Origin: Deuterostichococcus epilithicus
Lineage: Eukaryota; Chlorophyta; Trebouxiophyceae; Prasiolales; Stichococcaceae
DNA: 64,000 bases
Assembly (NCBI GenBank): GCA_033439295.1
Contig: JAVTLE010000014.1
Coordinates: 1,798,001-1,862,000, forward strand
Reading direction: 5' to 3'
Shown: positions 33,574 to 45,733 of the stretch, one piece after another
Layout: each line of letters begins with the position of its first letter
How positions within the stretch are numbered: position 1 is the stretch's first letter
Translations under genes and position numbers: made by a program
Notes under the pieces: model-generated
Seen by the model: the letters and a program-made list of their open reading frames with translations, nothing else
Database searches by the model: none
What the model was told of the DNA's origin: nothing

Positions 33574-36261
33574 TCACTCCGTCTGTTGTCGAGCTGGCGC
33601 AGCACTTGCAGCACAGCAAAGAATCATTGCGTGTGCGGCGACGATGCCGCGCGCTCCCCAGTCGCTGACAGCTAGCGTGTCGACGGCCAAATTGACACCG
33701 CCTGTCAACAAGTTTGCCAGCAGGAACAGCGGCAGCATATGGCGGTTGGCCGCTTCCAGAAGCCGCACCCGGCTGTCTGCCGCAAAGACATCAACGCCCG
33801 CGAAGAGCGTCAACACCTGCGGGCCGGGGTCGGGACCGATCTTGGGAAGTAATTGCCTGGCATCGACTGCTTGGGAAATGTCGTGCCTCCCATCAAGTGT
33901 AAAACTTGCTTAAGCACGCACAGAGGCACCACAGCATGGTGCAAATGCGGATCCAGACATCGCTTAGGACTGCAGAGCAGTCTCAAAACCTGCCTGCAGG
34001 TTGAAAGCCAGCATCCACAGGACGTACGCCGCATTGCAGGCGCGCCGTGACACTGGCTGCAGGAAGAATGACACGCCCCACGTGGCCGCCCACAGCGCTG
34101 CTGTCCCTGCTGCCAGCTGCAGCAGCCACCTGCATGCACAGGATGGACTTTGCGCAGGCTGCCTTGAGGGCGCGGCGTAAACGCCGCAGTTCAAGGCCAA
34201 GCCACCAGCTGCAGCATCGTCCGAGGCGGTCTGGATCAGGGCTCAGGAGGAGGCGGCACCTGACCAGGGGCCGCAGGGAGAATGAGGCTGCTGATTCCGC
34301 CGCGCCATGATGTCGTTGCCGCAGCACCTCGTCAGCAGCGGCACGTCTGCTGCGCTGCAGCAGCTGGGAGCTGCCGGCGCTGAGAAGGTGCAGGGCCCAG
34401 TAGCCCTGCGCCACAGGCGACGCAGGCAAGCCTCGGTGACAGGGTCTGCAGGCGCTCTTGGGCGTGCCAACACGCCTGCATGTGCCTGACCGTCATCAAT
34501 CAGGCACAGAGACAGCAGGCACAGAGACGGCAGGCCGCTGATGCACTATGTATCGACGGCGTTCACCGCTCGGCAGGATCGGCGATGGCACTGACAGCGG
34601 ACAAGCAGGAGGCGAGCTGGATGCCGGCAGCGGGTCTCGCCCTCAAGCGTAGGCGCCCAGGCAGGAAGGGGCGCACCGGCAGCGACAGCAGGCCCTCCTT
34701 GTTGCGGCTCAGGAGCCCGGGGCCGCGTGCATCCGCGTGCGCGACGTCGATGCCGCCAATGGACAGGCACAGCTGGTGCCCGGCCGCCACCAGCAGGCCT
34801 GCGCCAGAGGCGAGGCCGAGGATGTGTTGCGCTCTTGCGAGGCTTCTTGTGAACCCTTGCAAGAACCTGCGCCTTGGTGCCGTACTGCCGGCGGCTGGCG
34901 CAGCGGGATCATGCTGCCCTCAATTGTCATGAGGACAAGTGCTGCACCTGGAACAGCACCTCCGCGCTCACACCTGCCAGCAGACTGCGGCCCCGTGGGA
35001 CGGGGACACACGCGGACAGCAGTCTGACGGCGGCGAGCGTGAAGAAGAAGTTCCAATGTATGCCGTACTCTCCGACCGGGTGCTGGTAGTCGACGCCCGC
35101 TGTCACCACCAGCCGTGCGCAGCCTGCACGACAGCGCTGCTTGTTGACACTTGCTTCAATGAAAGTCTGTGTTGCTGCCGCCATCAGACACACTATGTCG
35201 AATACCGCAGGTGGCGATAGCACCTGTGAAGTGACACGCACACTGGCTGTGCTGCGGCGGCGTCACAGCCCAGATTATCGGGTTCAACAACTGGGCAGAA
35301 CGGCAGAGCAGGGTGCGTTTGCCCAGGGCTATAAGCGCCAGGGTGTGTGCGAGGGCGCTGCGGGGCCTGCCACCGCCGGCGCCGCGAGACACCAAGCCGC
35401 TCGCCACGACGAACGAACCGACGCCCACGTCCATGAGACCTGACAGCAGAGCTGACTCTGTCTGCAGGCTTCGAATGAACTGTATCGATGCATGCTGTGT
35501 CCCGATGCAATGCACCCTGTGGCGGCTTCGCCGACGCCGTGGGGCGATGCCTCACCTGTGCCATATGTCTCGGCTTTGGCAAAGCGCCGAGGGAAGGCAC
35601 GGAAGTCCACCGCCAGGATAGCAATGCACGTGCAAAGCATCATCGCGCCCCTGTAGCTGCTGACGAACCTGTACGGAGCAGCGTGCACCGCTGAGCTGAA
35701 TTGCCGGATATGTATGCCGAAGTGCAAACCTCCTGAGCGGCCAAAGTCTCACAACAGCGGAAGATGCGTCATCATGACAGGGTAGCAGGGGCATCAGGTA
35801 TGTCCACTCACTCACTGTGTCCGGGTCTGCGCGAGGCGGCACGCGATGCGCTCTGCATGCTGCCGCCGTGCCTGCAGAGGCTGGCGGTCAAGCATCTGCA
35901 GGTGCATTGCACAGAGCGCTGCCGCTGCCAGTGCGGTATACAGGAAGGTCCGCTGCGGGCTGGCGACACCCATCATCGTCCCGAGTGCTGGTGCAATGAC
36001 GGCACTGAATTCCGCCAGCAGTGCCGCGCCTGCCCGCATGCTGCACATGGCCCTTGTGCCAGTCGCGGCTGTGCCAGACGGTTCTTTTAGCCCGTCTGAT
36101 ACATCTCCGGATGATTGGCTTTTCTGGCTTTGCTTCACGCTGCAGTAGATCAACGTGGTGAGCGGAACCAATCCCACTACAGAGTTGATCTCGAGCAGGG
36201 TCGTGCCCGCATGGCCTGCTACGAACGCTTCTTTCGCCGCTTTGACGGCTGCATCCTGCAT
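33574..36261 (-). CDS. GWT1: GPI-anchored wall transfer protein 1 / PIG-W inositol acyltransferase
   Basis: ER multi-spanning enzyme that acylates the inositol of glucosaminyl-phosphatidylinositol in GPI-anchor synthesis. Exon 1 (36261-35816, phase 2 end) starts [20 protein letters not shown], the PIG-W N-terminal pattern (KEAFVxxxxGTT). Further conserved stretches: [11 protein letters not shown] and [20 protein letters not shown] (about 35700-35580), [17 protein letters not shown] (about 35440-35390), [20 protein letters not shown] (about 35095-35035), a late membrane exon with [17 protein letters not shown] (about 34055-33990), and the terminal [20 protein letters not shown] with VNLAVDTL (about 33760-33680). 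Stop at 33574. These motifs in this order are specific to the family. Internal exon limits beyond the first were not all fixed. Implies that GPI anchors are made in this alga. Confidence 0.93.
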
Positions 36262-36800
36262 CGCTGCGACTTGTTATCGGCGCATTGCTAGTTTGCCAGC
36301 TCGCGTGACCATCGTCAGGAAGACTTACCTGCAAACAGGTGCCTTAACAAGCACAAACGTTCGGATGAGTAAGCAACTGAGCGCTGCAAATGCGTGAGAG
36401 TACCTCAGCTGTCACTTGTGCATCAGTGCATGGTGTTTGCTTGCGAGCTTGCTGTGATTGGGGTCCCTTTGATTCATGTTCCCTAAGCCCACTCACAGTT
36501 ATGCCTGTGCCTGTTGTGGAAACGGAGTTGTGCAAGCTGGAGAAGTGGCAGTGGCACTGCCGACGAACAGCTCGTTGAATCTGGTAAGCCGAAGTACCTA
36601 CCTGTTTCCTGAACACGACAGAGTGTTGTTCATCTTTTGACAGTCAACGCCGCGAAGGATGCGCCGAGCCTTTCACCAGGCTGTCTGAGCAGGAGCCACG
36701 TCCGCTCAATGTCCGCTCAAACAAGTGCAGACAAATTTGACAGTGCCTGCAAGACAAACAAGCCCCCGCCCTCCTCTTCATCGGCACCTAAGCGCCGTCG

Positions 36801-39800
36801 TCAGCAGGCCGTCAGCTGCTGTGTCAGCACCTTGACGGAGCGCTGCAGGCTGTCGTAGATGGGCGCGTTGCATGGGTGCTGCGGCTTGAGCAGCGCCATG
36901 GCCCTGTCTAGGGAGCCCAGCAGCGTCTCCCGCGTCATGTTCTGCTGCGCCGATGCCTGTACGACCATCAGCAGGGACACGCAGCCGGATATGATGCGCG
37001 CCGCGGAGCCCTCCTGCGCAGCCGCAGCAAGGTTTCAGATGACTGCAGCGCAGACAAGCAAGGGCTGGCACATGCCTGACCAGGGGTGGTCAGACTGTGA
37101 GACTGCACCTCGAAAGTGGTGTGCATCATGTTTCCTGCTGGACGGTCAACGTGGTAGGCAGTGTGCGTTTGAACACAATGACAGGCGTGTCTGACAGGGG
37201 CATCCGCCACGATGAACATGCACAGCGAGCCAGAAGGCGGAAGGCAGCTTGCCCGCAGGTCGGCGCCGCCGGCTGTGGACGGCTCCTGCAGCTTGGCAGC
37301 TATCAGCTGCTGCGCCGCCACCCAAACCTCGTCCCAGCCGCGCGCCGCAGCCGGTCGCTGTTGCTGCGCCGTTGCCGGCGCGTGCAGCGCGACAGCGCCT
37401 GGCACCTGCTGCACAGGCCACAGTGTTCGTCATTACACACAGCTGCAAGCCAGCACTGGCCCCTCGTCGAACGCCGCCCTGTGCAGCAATGTACCTGTCC
37501 ACTGTAACCGCAATGCCGCTGTTGGCAGGCCGACCGAACTCGAGCAGGTGGTGACACCATATCTATGCTTTACTCCTTACTTTGATCGCGGCTCAGCGAC
37601 ACAGGCAGCCATGCCATGCCATGTTTGGGCGGGGAACTGCGCTGTGCCAGACATGCGGCCACCTGCTGGGGCTGCGCACGGGGCGGGCTGGCCGCGGCCA
37701 GCGGCGGGGCGGCAGGCGTCGCGGCCGCCTGCTGCAGCCGCTGCAGCTGCGCCTCCAGCGTCCCGTTCACCGCCTTCAGCTGCAGTGCGCCAGCAGCGAG
37801 GCGCCTTCAGGAAACTTTGTGCGGTGTTGCAGGAGCGTCGCCTGTCTTGATGCCTCGGGTTGCAGCGAGCTCCGCTCGGCAGCGGGGTTGTGAGCCCCTC
37901 AGCAGGAAAACACAGGCATGCGGGCGCGGCTGCTGTTCGAGAGAGTTCGTGTTCCAGTGTCAGACCTGCATGACGATGGCGGCATATGCGCGGCGGAAGC
38001 CGGGGGTGTGGCGGCCCGTGCCGGGGGCACTGCCGCCCTCAGGCGCCGCAGCGTGCATGCCGGCCGCCGCCTCGTCGTTCATGTTGCGCAGCTGCACGAG
38101 CAGCGCCTCCTTCTTGTCCAGTGCGCTCATGCCCTGCAGACAGGCTCAGGGTTCAGTGCACGAGAATGTCGTCCTGCAGTCGCCTGCAGGTCGAGCGTCA
38201 TGGGAGAACCACGTGCATGCGCCATGCGCGGACCGCCATGCCCGACTCACAGGTGAAATGAGGTGGGATGGGACGGAGGAGCAGGTGGCACGGATGCGGG
38301 GTCGAGGCTCTGCAATTGGTCAGCCAGTCCCAGACAGGATGCGCGCAGGGCCGGAGGCGCGGTGTGCCGCCGGCCGCGCGGTGCGCAGGCTCGGCGGCCT
38401 TGCGCAGCCACACGGGACCAGGGGGGGCGGGCCAGCGCAGCGGCACCTCTGCGAGGGCGCGCAGGTCGGCGCCGTGGGCCTCGGAGGCTGCGGCGCGCGC
38501 CTCCTGCTGCGCCCGCGCGGCCGCGGGACCCCGCTGCGGCGTGCCGTCCTGCCAGCCCGGGTGCCGCCCGCGCTCCTGCAGGCGGTGCCAAGCGCCTGCT
38601 GTCAGCCAGTGCAGGAATGCGGGTGGGGGGAGACGCGCAGCGCTCCCGGCCTGGGCTGACACCAAGCCAGGAGGAGGCGCCGGAAGGCAGGCGACTGCGG
38701 CAGGCAACGAAAGGGCGTCTCGCGCTGGCAGCACACACACTCGGAGGTGAGCAGGTTCCCCCTGGCAGTGTGCCCAGAGAGGCGGGACATTCCCGAACGA
38801 GACTGTCGAGTCCCCCCATGTCCCCCGCCGGTACCTGGGGCACGCCATTGACGGCGCGGCGGCCGTTGAGCAGCAGGTGGCCGGAGGTGGCCAGCAGCGC
38901 CGGCGGCAGGCTCTCCAGCGGGTCGATGGGCATCACGTCCACGTCCTTCACCAGCTCCACCGCCAGCTCCCGCCTGTCGAACTGCACCCTGTGGTGTGCA
39001 CGGCAGGCACCCCATCAGTCAGCTGATCGTTCCGGAGAGTTCCCAAACGGATCTGGGCGCCTGGACAGGAGCTGGGACGGCCAGTCAGGCGCGCTACAGG
39101 GTTTCGAGCGTCTGAGCGACGGCAGGATCGAAGGCGGCTCCCTGTGCATGGCGCTTCCTGTCGAGCATGCACCAGCAGCACGACACTGGGCTGCAGACGT
39201 GAGGCACGCCTGTAGCAGTTGGGCGCGACCGTGAGCACGTCGCCGTCGTGCAGGTGGCGGGTGATGGGGTGCCGCGCCGTCACGCGCTGCCCCACGTACA
39301 GCGGCTTGGGCATCTCGGCTGGCGTCTCGTTGCCGTAGCCCACCTGCGCCATGCGCCTCAGTCTCGGGCGGTGTTACAGCATGTGTCCTTGGCCGCTGCA
39401 GCTCGAACGCAGTCACAGCATCTTTTCAGTGCAGCAGCTCCTGGTGATCCTGCTGCCGCAGCTGCGAAGGCAGTCGCAAAATGAGAAAAGAGGAAACTTC
39501 AAATGACGCACGGCGATGGCAGACAGCCATGGCAGAGGGGCTGGCAGCCCAGGCGCCCGCCTTACGAAAGCATGTCAAGGAGGCCACTGCCAGGACCCGC
39601 TCTCGGCCCACGCACCTCCTCATACTTGGCGCGCACGATGTTGCGGTAGGACTCCAGCTTTGCGCGCTCCTGGCGCAGGAAGGCGAGGCTCAGGCGCCGC
39701 GACTTGCCCAGCGCCCCCCGCACCGCGCCCCACTCCCGCCGCGTCAGCCGCACGCCCTGCCCCAGCCCAGCATGCACGGCAAACTCCTGCGGGCCGGGTG

Positions 39801-42800
39801 CATGCGTTCGAAACGGTCAGTGAACATTTGGATCGGGCGCGGTAGTTTGGCACAATGAGGAGGCACTGCAGCAAGCAGGCTGCCGTTGGGTTTCACAGGA
39901 CTGGGCACAAGGCTGAGTCGTGGCTGCATGTCAGGGATCAGCAGGAGCCTCCCTGCATCCAGTGCCACTCCTCCAGCGGACCACACTGAGAAAGTGGGGC
40001 CAGGCAAGTGGTTCAGCAGGAGCTGTCAGACCTGCAGCTCGGAGCGCATGAAGTAGGGTCGGTCGATGGCGGAGCAGAAAAACTCTGCAGCGACCCAGCG
40101 CCGGTTGCGCCCCGAGAGGCAGTGCCGCAGCCCCACCTCTGCCGCCGTCATCGGCTCCCCCGTCTCGCCCTCCGCCCCTGGACCAGAACTGGGGTGTTCA
40201 AGGCATGACAGCGCACGACGGAGAGGTTGGACTCATGCCCAACAAGTGTTTCGAGTCGATGCAGCCTGCTTGGAGTTTACCCACAATACCTCTGCAGGAC
40301 CTTCGCTGCGTGCACTTCTCCCCGCTCTGCGCATGACAATCTGTTCAAAAGCCAGAAGCCGCAGCTGCCGGTCTGCGCACCCAACTTTGCCGGGGCGCCG
40401 GGCTGCAGGAGGGAGGCAGCGCCTGGCGAGCTGACCAGGGACGGCAGCGTCGTCGCCCCACTGCCCTGCCCCACCCGCTGGCTCGCAAACAGCGACTTGA
40501 TGGGCGACAGCATCGGCGGCGGCTTTTCCGGGAGCGGCTTACGGCGCCGCCGTGGCCGGGCGCCCTGCTACCACGGAGGCCAGCGATTGAGCTGCTGTAT
40601 CAATCAACCGGCGCGGAACCAACCGCCATCCTGCCGTGCGTGCACTGCGATGCTCGTGCAGCGCATTCGCTCAGCTTGGACGGTCTGCATCTCGCTGCAG
40701 GCACACAGAGTCAGAGGCTGCACAAACACAGGAAGGATCGCCGCGGGCGTGCTTGCGACTGTGTGCAACCTGACGAGCGGCGCAGGGATGGCCCGAAATT
40801 GCGAAACCCTTCCAGAGTTGCACCCAGAGTCGCACCCGCAGAGCGTACAGGTCGCCATCGATGTCCATGCCGGCGACCTGCTCGAAGTCGGGGCCGTTGA
40901 GCGCCTCCCGCTCCGCGCCGCTGATGGTGGGCCAGAAGCCGCCCGCCGCAGCGGAGTCCCGCGTCGCCGCCGCGCCCGAATTCTGCGCCGCCGCTGCTGC
41001 CGCAGACTGCCGCCGGCCCGCTCGGCCGGCGGCGGACCGCTTCGGCGTGCTGCGAGCCTGCAGCAGCAGGAACGTGGCTCGGAGGGATTGACCCAAAGTA
41101 GCATGCAGCGCTGCATGGCTGAGGCATCCAAATGGTATGGTCATGTGCTCGGATCGCAGTGCGAAATCCCACCTTTGTGCCGGGGCTGCGGGTGAGGCGC
41201 GACTCGCCTGCGCCCTGGCTCAGCGGCTCCGTTTTCACAGTCGCGCCTGCACATTGCGGGTCGTGAACTCGTCGACCTCCCATATTCCGCCTTGCGCTTC
41301 GACGTCATGATCAGAGAAGATGGAAAGCAGGAATGCGGACAGAGTCAGGTGGCATGTGCAGTCCAGCTAGGCCGGTCCTGCATCCTGTATCTGCTCGCAT
41401 CTGCTCGCACTGCTCGCACCATCGGCGGGCCCAGAGTCGTCGCGGCCCACGGAGGCGAGGGACAGCAGCGCGTCGACGCCCACTGCCTGGTCTGCATCGT
41501 TCCGCCGCTCCGAGCGCCGCGTTGGCTGCCTGCAGGGCACAGGCAGCAGCCGTATGCCGTGGATTGGCGGTCGAGATCACACCCATGCAAGTGCTTGTCA
41601 CAGCCGGCCTGTCTCGGCAGCACGCTGCCAACCGACCAGCGGTGGACAGGCGTGATCCAACACCAGCTTGCCAGGTGCGAGACTTGCTTGCTGAAGGCCA
41701 TGAAATGCTGTCGCAGCGGGCCCGAGCAGGGCAAGGAGAGTCGGTGCGCATACGGAGCCACCGCTGCGGCCCCAATCACCTGGCGGGTACATCATGGACC
41801 TCATCTCGAAACAGCGCCGTCTGCACACGGCGCCGCTTGGCGGAGGACGTCGGCGCCGGCACTTCACTTTCCCGCACCAGCTGTGCCCGTGGGCTGCCCC
41901 ACACCGCGCCCGCGGCGCCAGCCGCCGCCCGCTGCAGCCGCCCGCTAACTGTGTGCCCGGTCGGCGTCTGGGGACCTCCCGCCTGGCAAGCATCGACCAT
42001 GCACCTCAGTATCGGCAGCGTCCGCTCGCCTGACCCTCATGGTTTGCATTGTCACACCAAGGGTGGAGCCTTTACCGCTAAAGGCTGAAGAGCCTTTACC
42101 ACAGGGTGAGGCAAATGCCTCGGCGCATACAGCATTGTCAGAAGCGTGCTGGACCTTGGAGTTTGGAGTGCTGTTGTCGACGTCTGGCACGTGCTTTCGA
42201 GGCGTTCGACGCCCCTTGGCTGCGAAGTGCGGCGTGCTGGTGCCGCCGCTGATGATGCTGCCTGCCGGCCCGCCGCCCGCGTCGCTCTGGGTCATCTCTG
42301 ATCGTCCCTGTGTCAACACAGCATTGTGCTTGCCGCCAGGTCGTGCTGCGCAATCAGACAGTTGGATGAGTTCCACCTGCGTCTGGGGGTCCATCTGTTC
42401 ACAACCGAGTGCACACGGCAAGAGTCGTTATGACTATGTGCATTGACCATGAGGAGCTCGAGCTCGCCTTCGAAGGGGCTGCATTGAAGCTGTCCTGCAC
42501 CATGGCCAGCCAGGCGACCTCGAGGTGGTACTTTTTGTCCAGTGACAGATAGCCCTGGTGCTGCCGGAACAGTGCCTCGCAGTCTGCGGCGGACTGCCAG
42601 CTGCCCACATCAGCAGCCACCTGCGGTTGCGTGAGAGGACAACCTCATCCTTCCGTCACACGGGATGTGCGCGATACATCCACCTGATCCACCAAGCGGC
42701 CCTGAGGTGGCAGCGCACCTGTTCCCAAGCCGGGCCATGCTTGTGGAACGCCGCCAGAAACATGGATGCCTGCTGCTGGGTCCAGAGCTCCTCGTCATGT

Positions 42801-43125
42801 TGAGGTTCAGCCTCCTCCTCAGCCTCCTGTTTATAGGCAAGGGAAACCGTGCCGTGAGACTTCACAAGGCGGTAGCACGACCAGCTGCCCTACCGCTGAC
42901 AGCTGGGCCTCCGGCGCCAAGGCTTGCCCATGACCAGTTTAGATTGTACGGCATATGAAATGTTGATGTTATGTGTAAGCACTAATCTTTCGCAGTAGCG
43001 ACAGCAAGCGTCATGGTCGCACAGCTCACCATCTCCTTCGCAAAGGCAGGTGGGCTGTCGTCAGCTGCTGCCTTGAGCGTGGGCCGCCGCGTCCGCTTCG
43101 ACGACTGGTTCAGGCCCTCCGACAT
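36801..43125 (-). CDS. ALY: ALWAYS EARLY / LIN9 homologue (SANT plus DIRP domain), DREAM-complex subunit
   Basis: Core subunit of MuvB/DREAM complexes controlling cell-cycle gene transcription. Confident exons: 43125-43030 (start MSEGLNQSSKRTRRPTLK), 42826-42719 and 42620-42501 (SANT-like: ELWTQQQASMFLAAFHKHG, then FRQHQGYLSL), 42394-42035, 41982-41800, 41057-40836, 40564-40381, 40177-40032, 39786-39616, 39343-39210, 38988-38835. DIRP domain: FFCSAIDRPYFMRSELQ and LTRREWGAVRGALGKSRRLS. Then the plant ALY block VGQRVTARHP, HLHDGDVLTV, VQFDRRELAVELV, DVMPIDPLESLP; later KKEALLVQLRNMNDE and the C-terminal NAPIYDSLQRSVKVLTQQL before the stop at 36801-36803. The intron at 39209-38989 starts with GC, fixed by the conserved NCYR-VQFD junction. 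About 6.3 kb; the exons between 38835 and 37020 are approximate. Order and motifs match plant ALY over its full length. Confidence 0.9.
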
Positions 43126-43926
43126 AGCTCCGATGTCTTTCGCCCCAGCGGCACGCGGTGATTAGTTTGTGTGTGGTGGTAAAGCCGGGCCAACGTGCGT
43201 GGTCTCAGGTCAGCTGTCGCTGTGTCTATGTGCTGCAACGTGCGGGCGCCGCAACCGATGCGCAAGTGAGGTGTCTTACTCAGGAATCGCCTGTGAACAC
43301 AAGAACACTGCTGGCACTGCCTCTCAGGCTATAGGAGCCAGCCTGGGAGGGGGATGAGGTACCGAATGGAGCCGTGGCAATCACAAACGAATCCAAACGT
43401 GTCGCAAAAGTGTCACTACTCCTTAGTGCGGCAACCAGCGCATGTTGTCACTCGCTGTACGTATGGGTACGACTGCTCTCGCCTCTGGGCGAAGTCGCAT
43501 TTTTGCGTTTTCGCACGAAGGGGAAAAGAAATCTGCTATACCACCCTAGTGTCCCTGTGAAGCCGTGCAAGACATGGGTGCAGCCAAGGTCCTTTTGTTC
43601 TGACGCTCTCCCTCAGCAGAGTAAACGGTTTGCAGCCGCACTACCTTCCAGTCGCTGGACCCCTGCAGTGACGTCTCAACATTCGACGTTGGAGTGGCTA
43701 GTGCACCGTAATCTGGCTGGCAGCTTCGGTCTCGGCGCGGCCCGCAGCCGAGACACTGCGAAGAGGCTTATCTCAGGCCATCGCAACGCCAGGAGAATGG
43801 TCAGGACACCCCCCATTACAGCGATGCACCCTTCGAGTCGGGGGCACTAGACCTTGTTGCACACGGCGCCCTCAGCCTGTGCTACCACGCAGTGCGTGTG
43901 CTGCTCCGCGCGCTGCAGGCGCCGCA
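43126..43926. other. Divergent promoter region between ALY and the Nudix gene
   Basis: About 800 bases between two divergent starts. A plus-strand open frame at 43374-43850 has no recognisable domain and no splice support. I see no further gene. Confidence 0.45.
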
Positions 43927-45169
43927 ATGCCCACCCAGAAAATCGGCTGCCCAGCGCCGGAGACCGCCCGGCAGGGCAGGGAACATCAGAGATACTCTCC
44001 GGACGGCGAGCGTCTGGTTGCCGGGTGCGGTCATGGGCACTGCAGGCAAATCTGACACAAGATGCTGTTTGATCGTCTCATTGTGCGACTTGAGCAACGC
44101 ACGCAATGTTGACCAGCTTTTCAATGTGCAGGTGCTTGCCTGTGAAGATTGACGCCACAAAGGCTGGCCCCGACAGCGCGAGAGTGCTGCTGATCAGCGC
44201 CCATGGCGGCAAGGGCATGGTGTTCCCCAAGGTGAGACGCCCTCGAAGCGCGCTCCTGCACCGCATTCGGCTGTAGCCTGTTGTGCAGGCCGTGCCACAT
44301 GTGTCAGATCTCAACATCGGGATGTGCTGCAGGGGGGCTGGGAGACGGACGAGACTGTGGAGGCCGCCGCCAGGCGGGAAACCATTGAGGAGGCGGGCGT
44401 CCGGGGCACACTAGAGGCGCGCAGATGCACGTCTGCATGTCTATGGCGGAAGCATCTGCCTCCATGATGCGCCGCGACTCCTGCAGAGCATCTGCACTGG
44501 GCAGTGAGGCTAAGTGCATGCCTAGCGGCTGCGCTTCATGCATTGCAGCTGCATCTGGTACTTACATCATGTCTTCCTGTGCGCAGCTGCACAACTTACA
44601 TATCGCAGCTGCACCTGGCGGTAACATGGTGTCATGCTCGTCGCAGGATACGATGCTGGGGGTGTTCACATACTCGAGTGCCAAAGCGTCGCGCCTGGCG
44701 CTGGCCAGCAAGCCCCGGGGCATCGCATACATATTTGTGATGCACGTGCTGGAGGTGCTGGAGAAGTGGCCGGAGGCAGACAAGCGGACCCGGGCCTGGG
44801 TAAGCTGTCTTTGCTTGGACTGTGCTCTTGGTGGTGGTGCAAAACAGGCTCCAAGCCAAAAGCGCCATGCTGGACGCTGACAGCTGCTTTGACCTCAGTC
44901 TCTTCCTGTAAATTTCTTGCGGCTTTCTCAGTACGCCGTTCGAGTGCAGCTTGCGCCGGTGCTGGCCCTGGCGCTGTTCTGATGCGAAGACTGCATGCGT
45001 GCAGCTGCCGGTCGAGGAGGCGTGCCGGCAGTGCCGCCACGAGTGGATGCGGGAGGTACTGCGAGCGTGGGCCAAACGGGAAGGTTGGACCGATCTGGAC
45101 TTGGGCGAGACGGCCCCGGAGTTGGGCACGGCCAACGTGCGGCCCCCTGTCGGCGTGGTCACTGCATGA
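43927..45169 (+). CDS. Nudix hydrolase (plant NUDT4/12/16/17/18/21 or diphosphoinositol phosphatase-like)
   Basis: Hydrolyses a nucleoside-diphosphate-linked substrate. Exons 43927-44024, 44132-44231, 44333-44416, 44647-44799, 45005-45169; 199 residues in frame. N-terminus MPTQKIGCPAPE, then RYSPDGERLVAGCLPVK, VLLISAHGGKGMVFPKGGWE, and a complete Nudix box starting at the GG of GGWETDETVEAAARRETIEE and ending AGV, fitting GX5EX7REUXEEXGU. Then LGVFTYSSAK and a C-terminal stretch LPVEEACRQCRHEWMREVLR. The pattern with an upstream FPKGGW and a downstream W-EAD region is that of the plant NUDT/DIPP group (inference). Intron 44417-44646 appears to start with GC: no GT in the right phase exists before the in-frame stop at about 44465. 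All metal-binding glutamates are present. Confidence 0.9.
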
Positions 45170-45470
45170 CTGAGTCAACAGGGGCTCAGCGGCAGACCGC
45201 GAGCGGAATCGCGATGGCGCTGACAGCGGTGGAGGCACACAGGAGAGCTTTGAACAAGCTTGGAGATGATGCAAAATTGTCTGCACTGGTCGCAGACCCG
45301 ATCGGGTCTCGATGGCGACCATGCCAGGCGTGTACAATGAGGGCGACGGCAATCCTGCCAAGCAGGCGCAAATCATGTAGGCAATCTAGGGCTGGAGTCG
45401 CCTTCCCGGTATCTCTGCCACAACAGACACAATTGGAGCTCACTTGGAGTGCGACATCAAGCAGTGCGAT

Positions 45471-45520
45471 GCAAGTCAGGCTTGGCAGCATGCCTGCAAG
45501 TCAGGCTTGGCAGCATGCCT
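45471..45520. repeat. Perfect 25-bp tandem repeat, two copies
   Basis: Two identical head-to-tail 25-base units (45471-45495, 45496-45520), each containing the palindromic GGCAGCATGCC-like core, between the Nudix and nucleoporin genes. Confidence 0.9.
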
Positions 45521-45733
45521 GCATGAACTACACCTGCCCCCTTTTCAGCCGAGGCAGCCGCCCTTTCAACCATCTAAAGACCAAGAGGTAATATGCAACA
45601 TCGCCTTTCAACTACTGAAACCCCTGTTGGATCAGCGCGAGCTCGCGACAGCTTCTGTCGCTGTTGCAAAGGCCAGCAAGCAGGCTGTCAACGTTGACAA
45701 ACACACGTAGCGCGTGCAATTGCAGCAGTCGCC

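Noticed and set aside
43374-43850. Plus-strand open frame of 158 codons upstream of the Nudix gene
   Set aside because: No recognisable domain, codon use unlike the true exons, no splice partners.
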